The notes under the pieces are model-generated. The model was not told where the DNA came from, made no database searches, and worked only from the letters and a program-made list of their open reading frames with translations. Position numbers and translations under genes: made by a program. From JAMLHH01 sp035515235 (lineage in GTDB: Bacteria > Bacteroidota > Bacteroidia > Chitinophagales > JADIYW01), in contig DATJBS010000061.1 of assembly GCA_035515235.1 (NCBI GenBank), forward strand, positions 1 through 64,000: a DNA stretch of 64,000 bases, read 5' to 3'. Below, piece after piece: positions 52,750-62,172 of the stretch. Each line of letters starts with the position of its first letter. Positions within the stretch are counted from its first letter, which is position 1.

Positions 52750-53274
52750 ATGAGTACAACAAAGAAATACTTAGTAGGGATGTTTGACGACGATCATACG
52801 CTCTTACATGCTGTAGATGGTGCTGTGAAGGCAGGTCACAAAATTGACGATGTATTCACACCTTTTCCAGTACATGGCTTAGAACACAAAATGGGTCTAC
52901 GTCCCACAAAAATACATACCGCAGGTTTTGTATTTGGATTGACTGGATTAGTAATAGCTTTTAGTTTAATGGCGTTTGCTAGTGCAATAAACTATCCTAA
53001 TAATTTTGGAGGTAAACCACTTTTTGCTTTACCAGCTTGGATTCCTATCATGTTCGAGATTACAGTTTTATCTGCAAGTACGGGTATGGTGAGCGTGTTT
53101 TATTATTTGTGTAATTTATACCCAGGTAAACAACCAAAAATTATTGATGCTAGATTAACTGATGATATGTTTGCTATCACTTTTGACATAACAAAAGACT
53201 CATCATTAGCTGCGGGTTTTACAGATTTCCTTAGACACGAAGGAGCTGTAGAAGTATTTGAAAAAGAAATTTAA
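52750..53274 (+). CDS. actD: ACIII subunit ActD (DUF3341)
   Basis: A 174-residue DUF3341 membrane protein with two central helices (about 58-80 and 98-120) between soluble N- and C-terminal parts. In ACIII structures ActD contacts ActB and ActC and has a structural role. N-terminal LVGMFDDDHTLLHAVDGAVKAGHKIDDVFTPFPVHGLEH and IPIMFEITVLSASTGMVSVFYYLCNLYPG are typical. Position between actC and actE is the standard order. Confidence 0.93.
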   Translation: MSTTKKYLVGMFDDDHTLLHAVDGAVKAGHKIDDVFTPFPVHGLEHKMGLRPTKIHTAGFVFGLTGLVIAFSLMAFASAINYPNNFGGKPLFALPAWIPIMFEITVLSASTGMVSVFYYLCNLYPGKQPKIIDARLTDDMFAITFDITKDSSLAAGFTDFLRHEGAVEVFEKEI

Positions 53275-53297
53275 TTAGATTGATAAAGATTGCAGAA

Positions 53298-53888
53298 ATG
53301 ATTCGCACTCAAACCATATTATCCATTATTGTATCAAGTGCACTTCTTGTAGGTTGTGCGGCGGAAGGTAATTTTCCGGGACGCGAGTATGCTCCTGAAA
53401 TGATTCACTCTGTTGCTTATGATGCTCAAAGTGAAAATCCAATATACAAGAATGGTCGTACTAATCAGTTACCTGTAGAAGGTGCTATGGCTGTAGGAAA
53501 ATATACCTACCCACTTCCTAATACACCTGAAGCTTATGAAATGGCTTCTACACAAATTACCAATCCATTTGAATTCAGTGAAGATGAGATCAGTACACAC
53601 GGACAAATGTTATTTGTTAGATATTGTGCTGTTTGTCATGGTGAAGCTGGCGATGGTCAAGGTCATTTAGTACAAATTGATAAGTTTCCTGCACCTCCAT
53701 CGTTCTATACTCCTGATTTGATAGGCAAGTCACAAGGACAAAGATACCACACTGTGATGTATGGTAAAGGAATGATGGGTTCTTATGCTACTCAATTAGA
53801 TCATCAAGAAAGATGGTTAGTATTAGAGTATATCAAAGGACTTCAAACTGAATTTCTGGCAAATGAAGCAAGTGCTAGTGCTCAATAA
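53298..53888 (+). CDS. actE: ACIII subunit ActE, mono-heme cytochrome c lipoprotein
   Basis: A 196-residue lipid-anchored cytochrome c. The start is ATG at 53298 (signal MIRTQTILSIIVSSALLVGC, lipidated Cys20); the longer frame begins with TTG. The single heme site CAVCH is at 110-114 with an axial Met probably in GKGMMGSY. In ACIII it carries electrons from ActA's hemes toward the oxidase. It follows actD after 23 bp. Confidence 0.93.
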   Translation: MIRTQTILSIIVSSALLVGCAAEGNFPGREYAPEMIHSVAYDAQSENPIYKNGRTNQLPVEGAMAVGKYTYPLPNTPEAYEMASTQITNPFEFSEDEISTHGQMLFVRYCAVCHGEAGDGQGHLVQIDKFPAPPSFYTPDLIGKSQGQRYHTVMYGKGMMGSYATQLDHQERWLVLEYIKGLQTEFLANEASASAQ

Positions 53889-53915
53889 TCACTAAACCTT
53901 TAAGACTAAAAGAAG

Positions 53916-55316
53916 ATGAATACATATATATTTGCTCCTGAAGCCAAAAGTTTTCTCATCAAGGGATTTATCATTGGCATAGTAATATTCATAATTGGTA
54001 TTGCTATAAAATGGAATGTTGGAACAGAAACTCCATCACATGATAAGGATCACGCTCAAGTGGCGACTACTACTCAAACATTACTTGCTCAAGCAGAAAC
54101 TGGAGATACTGAATCTCTTGCTTCTACACCTGAAGTGATCAGTGAGGCTCCAGCTGAAGTAACAGCTGACCATGCTGTAGCTCATGCTGATGAAGATCTT
54201 TCTGCTCACGCATCTCACGAACCTACTCTTAGGACTCATATTATTGCAAATATTTACACGATTGTAATGTTTGCATTTTGGATTGGTGTTGCAGCATTGT
54301 TTTTCTTATCAGCAACTACTTTAGCATTAGGTGGATGGCATATTCAAATACAAAAAGTGATTTTATCTGTTGCAGGTACTTTACCTTTTTCTATTATAAT
54401 GATGTCGATTTTCTTCATATTCTTCCATCATGACTTGTTCCATTGGACACATGATTTATATGACCCAACTAATCCTGAAACTTATGATGCTATTTTGGAT
54501 GGTAAACGCGACTACTTAAACCTTACTCGTTTTGGAATATTTGCAGTAGTTCTTTTCGGTATGACAATAGGTATGAATTACTTTTGGAATAAGAATTTGA
54601 AAGCAATGGATGAGAATCCTTCTGTCAAATTGTTTGATCAAAGTAGAGCTATATCTGCTGTAAGTATTGTAATTATTGCAATGTTTGTAAATACTTTTGG
54701 AAGCTGGGACTGGGCGATGTCAATTCAACCGCATTGGTACAGTACTATGTTCTCTTGGTATTTATTAGCATCAGCTGCTGTAACAATGTTCGCTATAGTA
54801 TACCTTATGATTATATTCTTAAAGGTGAAGAATTACTTACCTAATGTAAATGCAAATCATAAGCACGATATTGGTAAATACATTTTTGCAATCACTGTGT
54901 TCTGGACTTATGTTTGGTTCTCTCAGTACATGTTGATGTGGTATGCTAATATTCCTGAAGAAACATTATACTTTACTATTAGAATTAATGGTTATCCTGT
55001 AATGTGGTACGCAGTTCTTGTTATCAACTTCATCATACCATTCTTAGTATTACTTTCTAGAAATTCAAAAAGAGTTTCAGGTCCAGTAATAGCGATGTCA
55101 ATACTACTTATTGTTGGTCACTGGATGGACTTCTTCAGTATGGTGGTTCCTGAATTGATTCCTAATGGTGGTGGTTTTAATTTAATAAGCCTTGGAGCAT
55201 TCGTTGCAATTTCAAGTGTTTTTGGATACATATCTTTAAGTACTCTTTCTAAATACAAGGATTTAGCTTCTACTACTCACCCTTATTATCAAGAAAGTTT
55301 CCGTCACAACATTTAA
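53916..55316 (+). CDS. actF: ACIII subunit ActF, second NrfD-like membrane protein
   Basis: A 466-residue membrane protein with about ten helices, paralogous to ActC and a fixed member of ACIII. An insertion of about 65 residues rich in Ala, His, Glu and Thr (roughly 40-110) sits between helix 1 and helix 2. Landmarks further on: FFHHDLFHWTHDLYDP, MNYFWNKNLKAMDENPS, TFGSWDWAMSIQPHWYSTMFSWY, IPEETLYFTIRINGYPVMWY. Next gene, the oxidase subunit II, starts 24 bp after its stop. Confidence 0.93.
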   Translation: MNTYIFAPEAKSFLIKGFIIGIVIFIIGIAIKWNVGTETPSHDKDHAQVATTTQTLLAQAETGDTESLASTPEVISEAPAEVTADHAVAHADEDLSAHASHEPTLRTHIIANIYTIVMFAFWIGVAALFFLSATTLALGGWHIQIQKVILSVAGTLPFSIIMMSIFFIFFHHDLFHWTHDLYDPTNPETYDAILDGKRDYLNLTRFGIFAVVLFGMTIGMNYFWNKNLKAMDENPSVKLFDQSRAISAVSIVIIAMFVNTFGSWDWAMSIQPHWYSTMFSWYLLASAAVTMFAIVYLMIIFLKVKNYLPNVNANHKHDIGKYIFAITVFWTYVWFSQYMLMWYANIPEETLYFTIRINGYPVMWYAVLVINFIIPFLVLLSRNSKRVSGPVIAMSILLIVGHWMDFFSMVVPELIPNGGGFNLISLGAFVAISSVFGYISLSTLSKYKDLASTTHPYYQESFRHNI

Positions 55317-55340
55317 TAGAAAAAATAAAAAGCAATAGAG

Positions 55341-56366
55341 ATGCAATTATTACTCATAACGCTAGCTTTAGTTCTTGTATTTATAGTCATATTACAAGTA
55401 GGGAAAGCTGTAGAGCTCATATCTGTTATCAAAGAAGAGGATGACTATAGAGAAGAGTCTTCTCAAACCGTAGGTATATGGTTTACAATAACAGGTATTT
55501 TTCTTTTTCTTTTCGTAGCTATCACAAGCTATACAGAGTATGGTAAGTTCCTACCTACTCCGGCATCAGAACAAGGAGAGTGGATTCATAGTACATTAAT
55601 GCTTACCCTTTATGTAACTGGTATTGTTTTCTTAGTCACTAACTTCGCTTTGTTCTTCTTTGCTTGGAAATACAGATATAAAAAAGACAGAAAAGCTTAT
55701 TTTTATCCTGATAACAACAAATTAGAATTATTGTGGACAGTAGTTCCTGCTTTAGTATTAACTATATTAGTAGGTATGGGTATCGACAAATGGTTTAAAA
55801 TCTTTGCTGATGCACCTTCTGAAGCTATCGTAGTTGAAGCAACAGCTAAACAATTTGGGTGGTATTTAAGATACTCAGGTGATGACAACGAATTAGGAGT
55901 TAGAGATTTTACTTTAGTAAATGCTAACAACGAATTAGGAGTAAATTGGAATGATCCTGCAAGTCACGATGATTTCTTATCTGACGAATTAGTACTTCCT
56001 GTCAATACTCCTGTATTAGTTAAAATTGGTGCTTTAGATGTTATCCATAACTTCTATCTTCCTGAGTTTAGAATTATGATGGATGCTGTACCAGGCTTAC
56101 CAACTAGATTCTGGTTCAGACCTACTATTACTACTGAAAAAATGCGTGAAATTAAAAACGATCCTGAGTTTGATTATGAGTTAGCTTGTAACCAACTTTG
56201 TGGAACGGGTCACTGGAATATGAAACGTACAGTAAAAGTTGTAACTCCAGAAGAGTATAAGCAATGGCATTCAGAACAAAAATCTTTTTACGAACAAAAC
56301 ATACTTGCTAAAACTGAAGAACCTGCTGCTGTTGTAGTAGAAGAAACAGAAACGACTCAAGAATAA
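55341..56366 (+). CDS. coxB: Cytochrome c oxidase subunit II
   Basis: A 341-residue CuA-bearing subunit. An extra N-terminal helix (about 1-22) precedes the two conserved membrane helices near 48-67 and 88-110. The CuA ligands lie in HNFYLPEFRIMMDAVPG (His) and CNQLCGTGHWNM (two Cys, His, Met), with the usual Glu of CxELC replaced by Gln. There is no fused cytochrome c domain; the C-terminus is an acidic tail. Electrons come from ActE or a soluble cytochrome. It lies between actF and coxA. Confidence 0.95.
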   Translation: MQLLLITLALVLVFIVILQVGKAVELISVIKEEDDYREESSQTVGIWFTITGIFLFLFVAITSYTEYGKFLPTPASEQGEWIHSTLMLTLYVTGIVFLVTNFALFFFAWKYRYKKDRKAYFYPDNNKLELLWTVVPALVLTILVGMGIDKWFKIFADAPSEAIVVEATAKQFGWYLRYSGDDNELGVRDFTLVNANNELGVNWNDPASHDDFLSDELVLPVNTPVLVKIGALDVIHNFYLPEFRIMMDAVPGLPTRFWFRPTITTEKMREIKNDPEFDYELACNQLCGTGHWNMKRTVKVVTPEEYKQWHSEQKSFYEQNILAKTEEPAAVVVEETETTQE

Positions 56367-56399
56367 TTTTGTACTAAAGTTCTAAATTTAAAATAGAAA

Positions 56400-58217
56400 A
56401 TGGCAACTTCAAATATACATGAACAAGGTGGAACAGCTGCACATGCTGTAGGTCATCATCATGAAGAAACTTTCTTCAGTAAGTATATATTTAGCTTGGA
56501 TCATAAAATGATCGGAAAACAGTTTTTGATAACTGGTATGGCTTGGGCAGTATTAGGTGGATTGTTCTCAGTATTATTTAGAGTTCAATTAGCGTGGCCT
56601 GATGAGACATTCCCTCTTCTTGAAACTTTGTTTTCTAACTGGTTTGATGGTGGTAAGTTAAATACTGAGGCATATTATGCATTGGTGACTATGCACGGTA
56701 CTATCATGGTTTTCTTTGTACTTACAGCTGGTCTGAGTGGTACATTCGCAAACATGCTTATACCTTATCAAATTGGAGCTAGAGATATGGCATCTCCTTT
56801 AATGAATGCTCTGTCTTTCTGGTTATTTATTTTGGCTTCACTTATCATGTTGTCTTCAATATTTTTACCTACAGGTATGGCTTCAGCAGGTTGGACAATA
56901 TATCCTCCTTTAAGTATTCTACCTCAAGCATCTCCAGGTTCTGGGATGGGTATGACGCTATGGTTAATCAGTATGGCAATATTTATTGCTTCTCAGTTAT
57001 TGGGTGGTATTAACTATATTTCTACAGTATTGAATATGCGTACTAAAGGAATGACAATGTTTAGAATGCCTTTAACAGTATGGGCTTTATTCTTTACAGC
57101 TGTAATTGGTTTATTATCTTTCCCTGTATTATTATCTGCTGCAGTATTATTAATATTTGATAAAGGTCTTCATACAAGTTTCTACTTATCTGATATATAT
57201 ATTGGTGGACAAGCTTTAAGTTACTCAGGTGGTAGTGCTTTATTATTCCAGCACTTATTCTGGTTCTTAGGTCACCCTGAAGTATATATTGTTATTCTAC
57301 CTTCAATGGGTATTGTTTCTGAAATTTTAGCTGTTAACTCTAGAAAACCAATCTTTGGTTACAAAGCGATGATTTTCTCTTTATTAGCAATTACAGTATT
57401 GAGTTTCTTAGTATGGGCTCACCATATGTTTATGACAGGTATGAATCCATTCTTGGGCTCAGTATTCGTGCTATTTACTTTATTAATTGCTGTACCGTCA
57501 TCTGTTAAAGTCTTTAACTGGCTGACGACCATTTGGCGTGGAAATATTAAACTAACTCCTGCAACGGTGTTCTCATTAGGATTCGTTTCACTATTTATTT
57601 CTGGTGGTGTTACAGGTATTTGGTTAGGTAATGCTACTATTGACATTCAGTTACACGATACTTACTTCGTAATTGCTCACTTCCATATCATCATGGGTGT
57701 TGCTGCATTCTTCGGTATGTTTGCTGGTGTATATCATTGGTTCCCTAAAATGTATGGTAGATTTATGAATGAAACTTTAGGTTATATTCACTTCTTCATT
57801 ACATTTATCGGTTCATACTTGATTTTCTGGCCGATGCATTACTTAGGTCTTTCTGGTGTACCTCGTCGTTATTATTCTTTCAATGAGTTCAAAGCGTTCT
57901 CTGAGTATGGAGATATGAATATCCTAATCACTGTAGCTGCTATCGTTACGTTTTTTGCTCAGTTCATCTTCTTTATTAACTTCTTCTACAGTATGAAGAA
58001 AGGTAGAGTTTGTACTGTTCAGAATCCATGGAAAGCTAATACATTAGAATGGACTACTCCACTTGTACCAGGTCATGGTAACTGGCCAGGTGAATTACCA
58101 ACAGTTTATCGTTGGGCTTATGACTACAGTAAGTTTGAAGATGGACCGGATTTTATCCCTCAAAATGTTCCTTTGACTGAAGAGGAAATTCAAATGGAGA
58201 AAAACGCTCATCACTAA
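56400..58217 (+). CDS. coxA: Cytochrome c oxidase subunit I
   Basis: A 605-residue heme-copper oxidase subunit I with twelve main helices. The heme ligands are present (His in MHGTIMVFF for the low-spin heme, HFHIIMGVAAFFGMFAGVYHWF for the high-spin heme and second low-spin ligand), as are the CuB ligands (FWFLGHPEVYIVILP and AHHMF). The cross-linked Tyr (GHPEVY) is present, marking A-type oxidases, and a YSSA/GGxxYS-like helix VI (LSYSGGSALLFQ) suggests the caa3/A2-type K-channel. Fourth-domain tail is typical. 34 bp after coxB. Confidence 0.96.
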   Translation: MATSNIHEQGGTAAHAVGHHHEETFFSKYIFSLDHKMIGKQFLITGMAWAVLGGLFSVLFRVQLAWPDETFPLLETLFSNWFDGGKLNTEAYYALVTMHGTIMVFFVLTAGLSGTFANMLIPYQIGARDMASPLMNALSFWLFILASLIMLSSIFLPTGMASAGWTIYPPLSILPQASPGSGMGMTLWLISMAIFIASQLLGGINYISTVLNMRTKGMTMFRMPLTVWALFFTAVIGLLSFPVLLSAAVLLIFDKGLHTSFYLSDIYIGGQALSYSGGSALLFQHLFWFLGHPEVYIVILPSMGIVSEILAVNSRKPIFGYKAMIFSLLAITVLSFLVWAHHMFMTGMNPFLGSVFVLFTLLIAVPSSVKVFNWLTTIWRGNIKLTPATVFSLGFVSLFISGGVTGIWLGNATIDIQLHDTYFVIAHFHIIMGVAAFFGMFAGVYHWFPKMYGRFMNETLGYIHFFITFIGSYLIFWPMHYLGLSGVPRRYYSFNEFKAFSEYGDMNILITVAAIVTFFAQFIFFINFFYSMKKGRVCTVQNPWKANTLEWTTPLVPGHGNWPGELPTVYRWAYDYSKFEDGPDFIPQNVPLTEEEIQMEKNAHH

Positions 58218-58241
58218 AAATACAATACCAATTCAATTAAA

Positions 58242-59138
58242 ATGAATCAATCAGTACATATATCAGCTAGTATAGGTCAGCTAATTCGAACAAGAATTAG
58301 CGCCTATAATCAGTTGGCGAAAACTAGGTTGTCATTATTAGTAGTTTTTTCATCCGTGATGGCATATCTTTTTGAGAATGTGGCATTTAGTTGGATGAGC
58401 ATTCTGCTACTAGGATTAGGTGGATATTTGGTCACTGCTTCATCTAATACAATCAATCAGATATTAGAAAAGGATACCGATAAGTTAATGAAAAGAACAG
58501 CTAATCGTCCTTTGCCTTCAGGTACTCTTACTCCTATAGAAGCAACAATTTTTGCAGGTTTAACAGGTGTTATTGGTATTGCGATTTTATCTTTCTACTT
58601 CAATCCTTTATCAGGTCTACTTGCTGCATTATCATTATTGATTTATGCATTTATTTATACCCCTTTCAAAAGAATAAGTCCAGCAGCAGTGTTTATTGGA
58701 GCTGTACCAGGTGCCTTACCTTTATTAATAGGTTCTACAGTTGCAACAGGTCAAATTACACTTCCTGGTTTTGTTCTGTTCATCATTCAGTTCATGTGGC
58801 AAATGCCTCATTTCTGGGCTATTGCTTGGTTGCTGAATGAAGATTATAGAAATGGCGGTTTCTTTCTATTGCCTTCAGGAAAAGGAAAATCAAGAGATGC
58901 AGTATTGCAAATCTTACCATACAATATTCTCTTAATACTTTCTAGTGCTTTACCATTTATCTTCGGATTTGCTGGTATTACATCATTAGTAATTTCTCTA
59001 ATTTGCGGATTTCTCTTTATGTATACTGCTGTACAGTTATGTATTGATTTATCAGATAAAAGTGCTAAGAAATTAATGTTTGCTTCTTTTTTCTATATTC
59101 CTATAGTACAAATTTCATTGGTCTTAGATAAAATATAA
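58242..59138 (+). CDS. ctaB: Protoheme IX farnesyltransferase (heme O synthase)
   Basis: A 298-residue UbiA-type prenyltransferase that makes heme O for the oxidase. The two Asp-rich motifs are NQILEKDTDKLMKRT and YTPFKR/DYRNGG in helices 2 and 6, with nine predicted helices. The co-localisation with coxA is standard. Begins 24 bp after coxA and ends 2 bp before the next gene. Confidence 0.93.
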   Translation: MNQSVHISASIGQLIRTRISAYNQLAKTRLSLLVVFSSVMAYLFENVAFSWMSILLLGLGGYLVTASSNTINQILEKDTDKLMKRTANRPLPSGTLTPIEATIFAGLTGVIGIAILSFYFNPLSGLLAALSLLIYAFIYTPFKRISPAAVFIGAVPGALPLLIGSTVATGQITLPGFVLFIIQFMWQMPHFWAIAWLLNEDYRNGGFFLLPSGKGKSRDAVLQILPYNILLILSSALPFIFGFAGITSLVISLICGFLFMYTAVQLCIDLSDKSAKKLMFASFFYIPIVQISLVLDKI

Positions 59139-59140
59139 TC

Positions 59141-59743
59141 ATGTACACTATAGCAGAAAATTATAATAATCAGAAAGCGCATAGATTTACAATGATACTA
59201 GGTATCATTAGCATCTGTATGGCTTTCGGTGGTTTGACAAGTGCTTACATTGTCAGAAAAGGTGCTGGTAATTGGGTGGATTTCTCCATGCCGACAGCAT
59301 TCTATACGAGTACTATCATCATATTAATTTCAAGTGCTACAATGCATGTTGCTCATATCTCTAACAAAAAGGGATTCGTTAAAATGGCTGCATTTTCACT
59401 TTTAGTTACTATTTTTTTAGGTTTAATTTTTGCTTTTTTCCAATATCAAGGATGGCAAGATTTAACAAATACAGGAATTTATTTGGATGGGAATCCTTCC
59501 GGTTCTTTCTTTTATGTTATTACAGGAATGCATGCTGTCCACGTTTTAGGTGGTGTGCTTTTTCTACTATTAGCTTTTGCTAAATCATTTTGGATTTTTG
59601 TTATTAAAAAGCAAGAATCATCTCATTTTGAAAACAGCCAAGCTTTAAAAGTTCGTACAGATTTATTAAGTATGTACTGGCACTTTATGGACATCCTGTG
59701 GATTTATCTTTTTATTTTTTTATTTATTAATCTGAACCATTAA
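59141..59743 (+). CDS. coxC: Cytochrome c oxidase subunit III (first)
   Basis: A 200-residue protein of the heme-copper oxidase subunit III family with five membrane helices. It has GGLTSAYIVRKGAGNW, MHAVHVLGGVLFLL and the helix-end motif YWHFMDILWIYLFIFLF. It begins two bases after ctaB, so translational coupling is likely. The short form without the first two helices fits caa3-type Bacteroidota oxidases. Confidence 0.92.
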   Translation: MYTIAENYNNQKAHRFTMILGIISICMAFGGLTSAYIVRKGAGNWVDFSMPTAFYTSTIIILISSATMHVAHISNKKGFVKMAAFSLLVTIFLGLIFAFFQYQGWQDLTNTGIYLDGNPSGSFFYVITGMHAVHVLGGVLFLLLAFAKSFWIFVIKKQESSHFENSQALKVRTDLLSMYWHFMDILWIYLFIFLFINLNH

Positions 59744-59754
59744 ACTTATTATAA

Positions 59755-60510
59755 ATGGCTGAATTGTTAGAACAACAAGTAGTTTCGGAGCATTTAGATT
59801 TGCCAGCTCCTAATAACAAAGAAGGAGGTGAGATTTCTCCTACTGGCGCAAGCTATGGTAAGACCATGATGTGGTATTTCTTACTATCAGACGTATTCAC
59901 ATTTTCAGGATTTTTAATTGCCTATGGAGCATTAAGAATTAGCCACAAATGGTGGCCAGATCCTAACATGGTGTTTAATGGTATGCCTTTTCTGCATGGT
60001 GTCGAAGTTCCTTTAGGATTCGTCACTATCATGACTACAATATTGATTTTAAGTTCTGTATTCGTAGTTAGAGCAGTACAAGAAGGACATAGAATGAATA
60101 AAAAAGGTGTTGCTATTTGGATGTCTTTAGGTATTCTAGGTGGTGTAGCTTTCTTAGGTTGTCAAGCTTGGGAGTGGTCACATCTTATCCACGATGGTAT
60201 GACTCCATTTTACAACGTATATCACGCTGGACCGAATGGTGAGACTTTAAAATTAACACTTGCTGAAAAAGCAAATACACCTGTTTCTCCTGGGCCAGTA
60301 TTGTTTGGTGGTTCATTCTTCGGAATTACAGGTTTTCACGGTTTTCACGTATTCATAGGAGTTATTTTAAATACTATCTGTTTAATTCAAACTTTAACAG
60401 GTGTGTATGAAAGAAGAGGTCACTACGAAATGGTTGAAAAATTCGGTTTGTACTGGCACTTTGTTGACTTGGTATGGGTGTTTGTTTTCTTATTCTTTTA
60501 TCTATTCTAA
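59755..60510 (+). CDS. Cytochrome c oxidase subunit III (second)
   Basis: A 251-residue second member of the same family, more than 50 residues longer than the first because of an N-terminal extension and a longer loop (QAWEWSHLIHDGMTPFYNVYHAGPNGETL). It has GITGFHGFHVFIGVILN and YWHFVDLVWVFVFLFFYLF. Two subunit III-type genes in tandem are frequent in Bacteroidota and probably both belong to the same oxidase. The gap to its neighbour is 11 bp. Confidence 0.92.
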   Translation: MAELLEQQVVSEHLDLPAPNNKEGGEISPTGASYGKTMMWYFLLSDVFTFSGFLIAYGALRISHKWWPDPNMVFNGMPFLHGVEVPLGFVTIMTTILILSSVFVVRAVQEGHRMNKKGVAIWMSLGILGGVAFLGCQAWEWSHLIHDGMTPFYNVYHAGPNGETLKLTLAEKANTPVSPGPVLFGGSFFGITGFHGFHVFIGVILNTICLIQTLTGVYERRGHYEMVEKFGLYWHFVDLVWVFVFLFFYLF

Positions 60511-60525
60511 AAAACCCAAATATTT

Positions 60526-60855
60526 ATGGCACACTTAGATGATGCATCTTACAATAGTATGGTAAAAGCCGTATGGCAAGCAACTGCTCTTATGGCAATT
60601 GTTACAGTTTTTGAAGTTGCTTTTGCTTTAGTTCACTTTTGGTATTTGCAAGACTCGTTACCTAAAATATATGTTCATGTAGTGATGATTGTTGCTACTT
60701 TGATCAAAGCATTTTTTATTATAGCAGAGTTTATGCACTTAAAGTATGAAAAGCGACCTTTAATCATGTCTTTAGGCTTACCTTTAATTTTCTTAGTATG
60801 GGCTTTAATTGCTCTTTCTGTTGAAGGAAATTACTGGCTGAAAATTATACACTAA
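60526..60855 (+). CDS. Cytochrome c oxidase subunit IV family protein
   Basis: A 109-residue membrane protein with three helices, matching the prokaryotic COX4 (CtaF/caa3 subunit IV) pattern: the conserved HFWYLQDSLPKIYVHVVMIVATLIKAFFIIAEFMHLKYEKR and a last helix LIFLVWALIALSVE. It likely stabilises the subunit I/III core. It is 15 bp after the second subunit III gene. Confidence 0.88.
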   Translation: MAHLDDASYNSMVKAVWQATALMAIVTVFEVAFALVHFWYLQDSLPKIYVHVVMIVATLIKAFFIIAEFMHLKYEKRPLIMSLGLPLIFLVWALIALSVEGNYWLKIIH

Positions 60856-60863
60856 ATTCAAAA

Positions 60864-61577
60864 ATGAATATTAATCGAAAATTAGGATTTACAGTAGCAG
60901 TAGCAATTGCTGCTGTTTTTCCTATTATATTTCTTATCATATTTGCTAATATCAAGCAACCCAATATTCAAGTAGACACGGTATTACCTATCTACGGGAA
61001 TAAAACCACATATGAAAGAGAAGATATGAATGGTAAAATAGTTGTCGATACTAACTATCACACTATACCTAAGTTTTCTTTCACCAATCAATTAGGAGAT
61101 ACAATTACTGATGACCGATTAAAAGGTGTCGTAACTGTAGTTGATTTCTTCTTCACTACTTGCCCTACTATTTGTATAGATATGGCTGTCAATAAAAGAG
61201 AAATTCAAAGCTTCTTTTTGAAAGACAACAGTAAAATTCAAATTCTTTCTTTCACTGTAGATCCTGAGACTGATACTCAAGAAAGATTACTCGATTACGC
61301 TTATGAGAATAACGTGAATTCAAATTCATGGAATTTAGTAACTGGAGATAAAGTAGCCATCTACGACTTAGCTCGTAAAGGTTTCATGGTCACTGCCACA
61401 GAAGGTGATGGTGGGGAAGATGATTTTATACATGATAATAAATTCGTTTTAATCGATAGAGAGAAACGTATTAGAGGATATTACGATGGTACTTCGCCAG
61501 AAGATACTGAGAGATTAAAAAAGGATATTCAAAAACTTTCAGTAAGCTATATCATACCTCATAAGGAGAAGAAGTAA
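60864..61577 (+). CDS. SCO family copper chaperone
   Basis: A 237-residue thioredoxin-fold membrane-anchored protein (helix at about 8-27) for copper insertion into CuA. The copper-binding CxxxC is in TTCPTICIDM. The third ligand His is in HDNKFVLID near residue 193. Its place within the oxidase operon, directly after subunit IV, fits its role in assembling subunit II. Confidence 0.94.
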   Translation: MNINRKLGFTVAVAIAAVFPIIFLIIFANIKQPNIQVDTVLPIYGNKTTYEREDMNGKIVVDTNYHTIPKFSFTNQLGDTITDDRLKGVVTVVDFFFTTCPTICIDMAVNKREIQSFFLKDNSKIQILSFTVDPETDTQERLLDYAYENNVNSNSWNLVTGDKVAIYDLARKGFMVTATEGDGGEDDFIHDNKFVLIDREKRIRGYYDGTSPEDTERLKKDIQKLSVSYIIPHKEKK

Positions 61578-61587
61578 TTCACCGAGT

Positions 61588-62160
61588 ATGAAAGATTCTA
61601 CTATTTCTAGAGTTATTATTGCAATTTCACTTGCTGTTCCTTTATTGGTGACTCTTTTGTTTTTTCTTTCTCCTCCTGATATTAAACACCAAATCAATCT
61701 TTCTTTCTTTCCTAAGTTTCATGCATTTCTAAACTCTTTAGTTTCTGTATGTATTCTTTCAGGATTTTATTTTATAAGAAATAAAAATGTTAGAGTTCAT
61801 AGAACTTTGATGTTAACAGCTTTTCTATTATCTACTGTTTTCTTAGTCTCTTATGTAACTTATCATTCTTTGAGTGAAGGAAGTACAAAGTATGGCGACT
61901 TAAATTTAGATGGAGTTTTGGATGAGTTGGAGATTGCAGCAGCTGGTATGATGCGCTATGTGTACTATTTTATTTTATTAACACATATTATTCTTGCAGC
62001 GCTGATTTTACCCTTAATTTTGTTTACATTTTCTAAAGCACTTACAGGTAAAATAGCTCAACACAAAAGGTTAGCAAAATGGACTTTTCCTTTGTGGTTA
62101 TATGTTTCTGTTACAGGTGTCTTGGTTTATGTAATGATATCACCCTATTATATTCATTAA
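61588..62160 (+). CDS. DUF420 membrane protein
   Basis: A 190-residue protein with five helices matching DUF420 (YozB-like): FPKFHAFLNSLVSVCILSGFYFIRNKNVRVHRTLMLTAF, with the conserved His residues of HAFLN and HRTLM, a late YYFILLTHIILAALILPLILFTF and AQHKRLAKWTFPLWLYVSVTGVLVYVM. Family members are often beside SCO and cytochrome oxidase genes, so a role in oxidase or copper assembly is suspected but unproven. 10 bp after the SCO gene. Confidence 0.88.
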   Translation: MKDSTISRVIIAISLAVPLLVTLLFFLSPPDIKHQINLSFFPKFHAFLNSLVSVCILSGFYFIRNKNVRVHRTLMLTAFLLSTVFLVSYVTYHSLSEGSTKYGDLNLDGVLDELEIAAAGMMRYVYYFILLTHIILAALILPLILFTFSKALTGKIAQHKRLAKWTFPLWLYVSVTGVLVYVMISPYYIH

Positions 62161-62172
62161 AATAAATTAACT

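Noticed and set aside
53280..53297. TTG start upstream of actE
   Set aside because: The ATG at 53298 gives a normal lipoprotein signal; the added residues are polar and charged.
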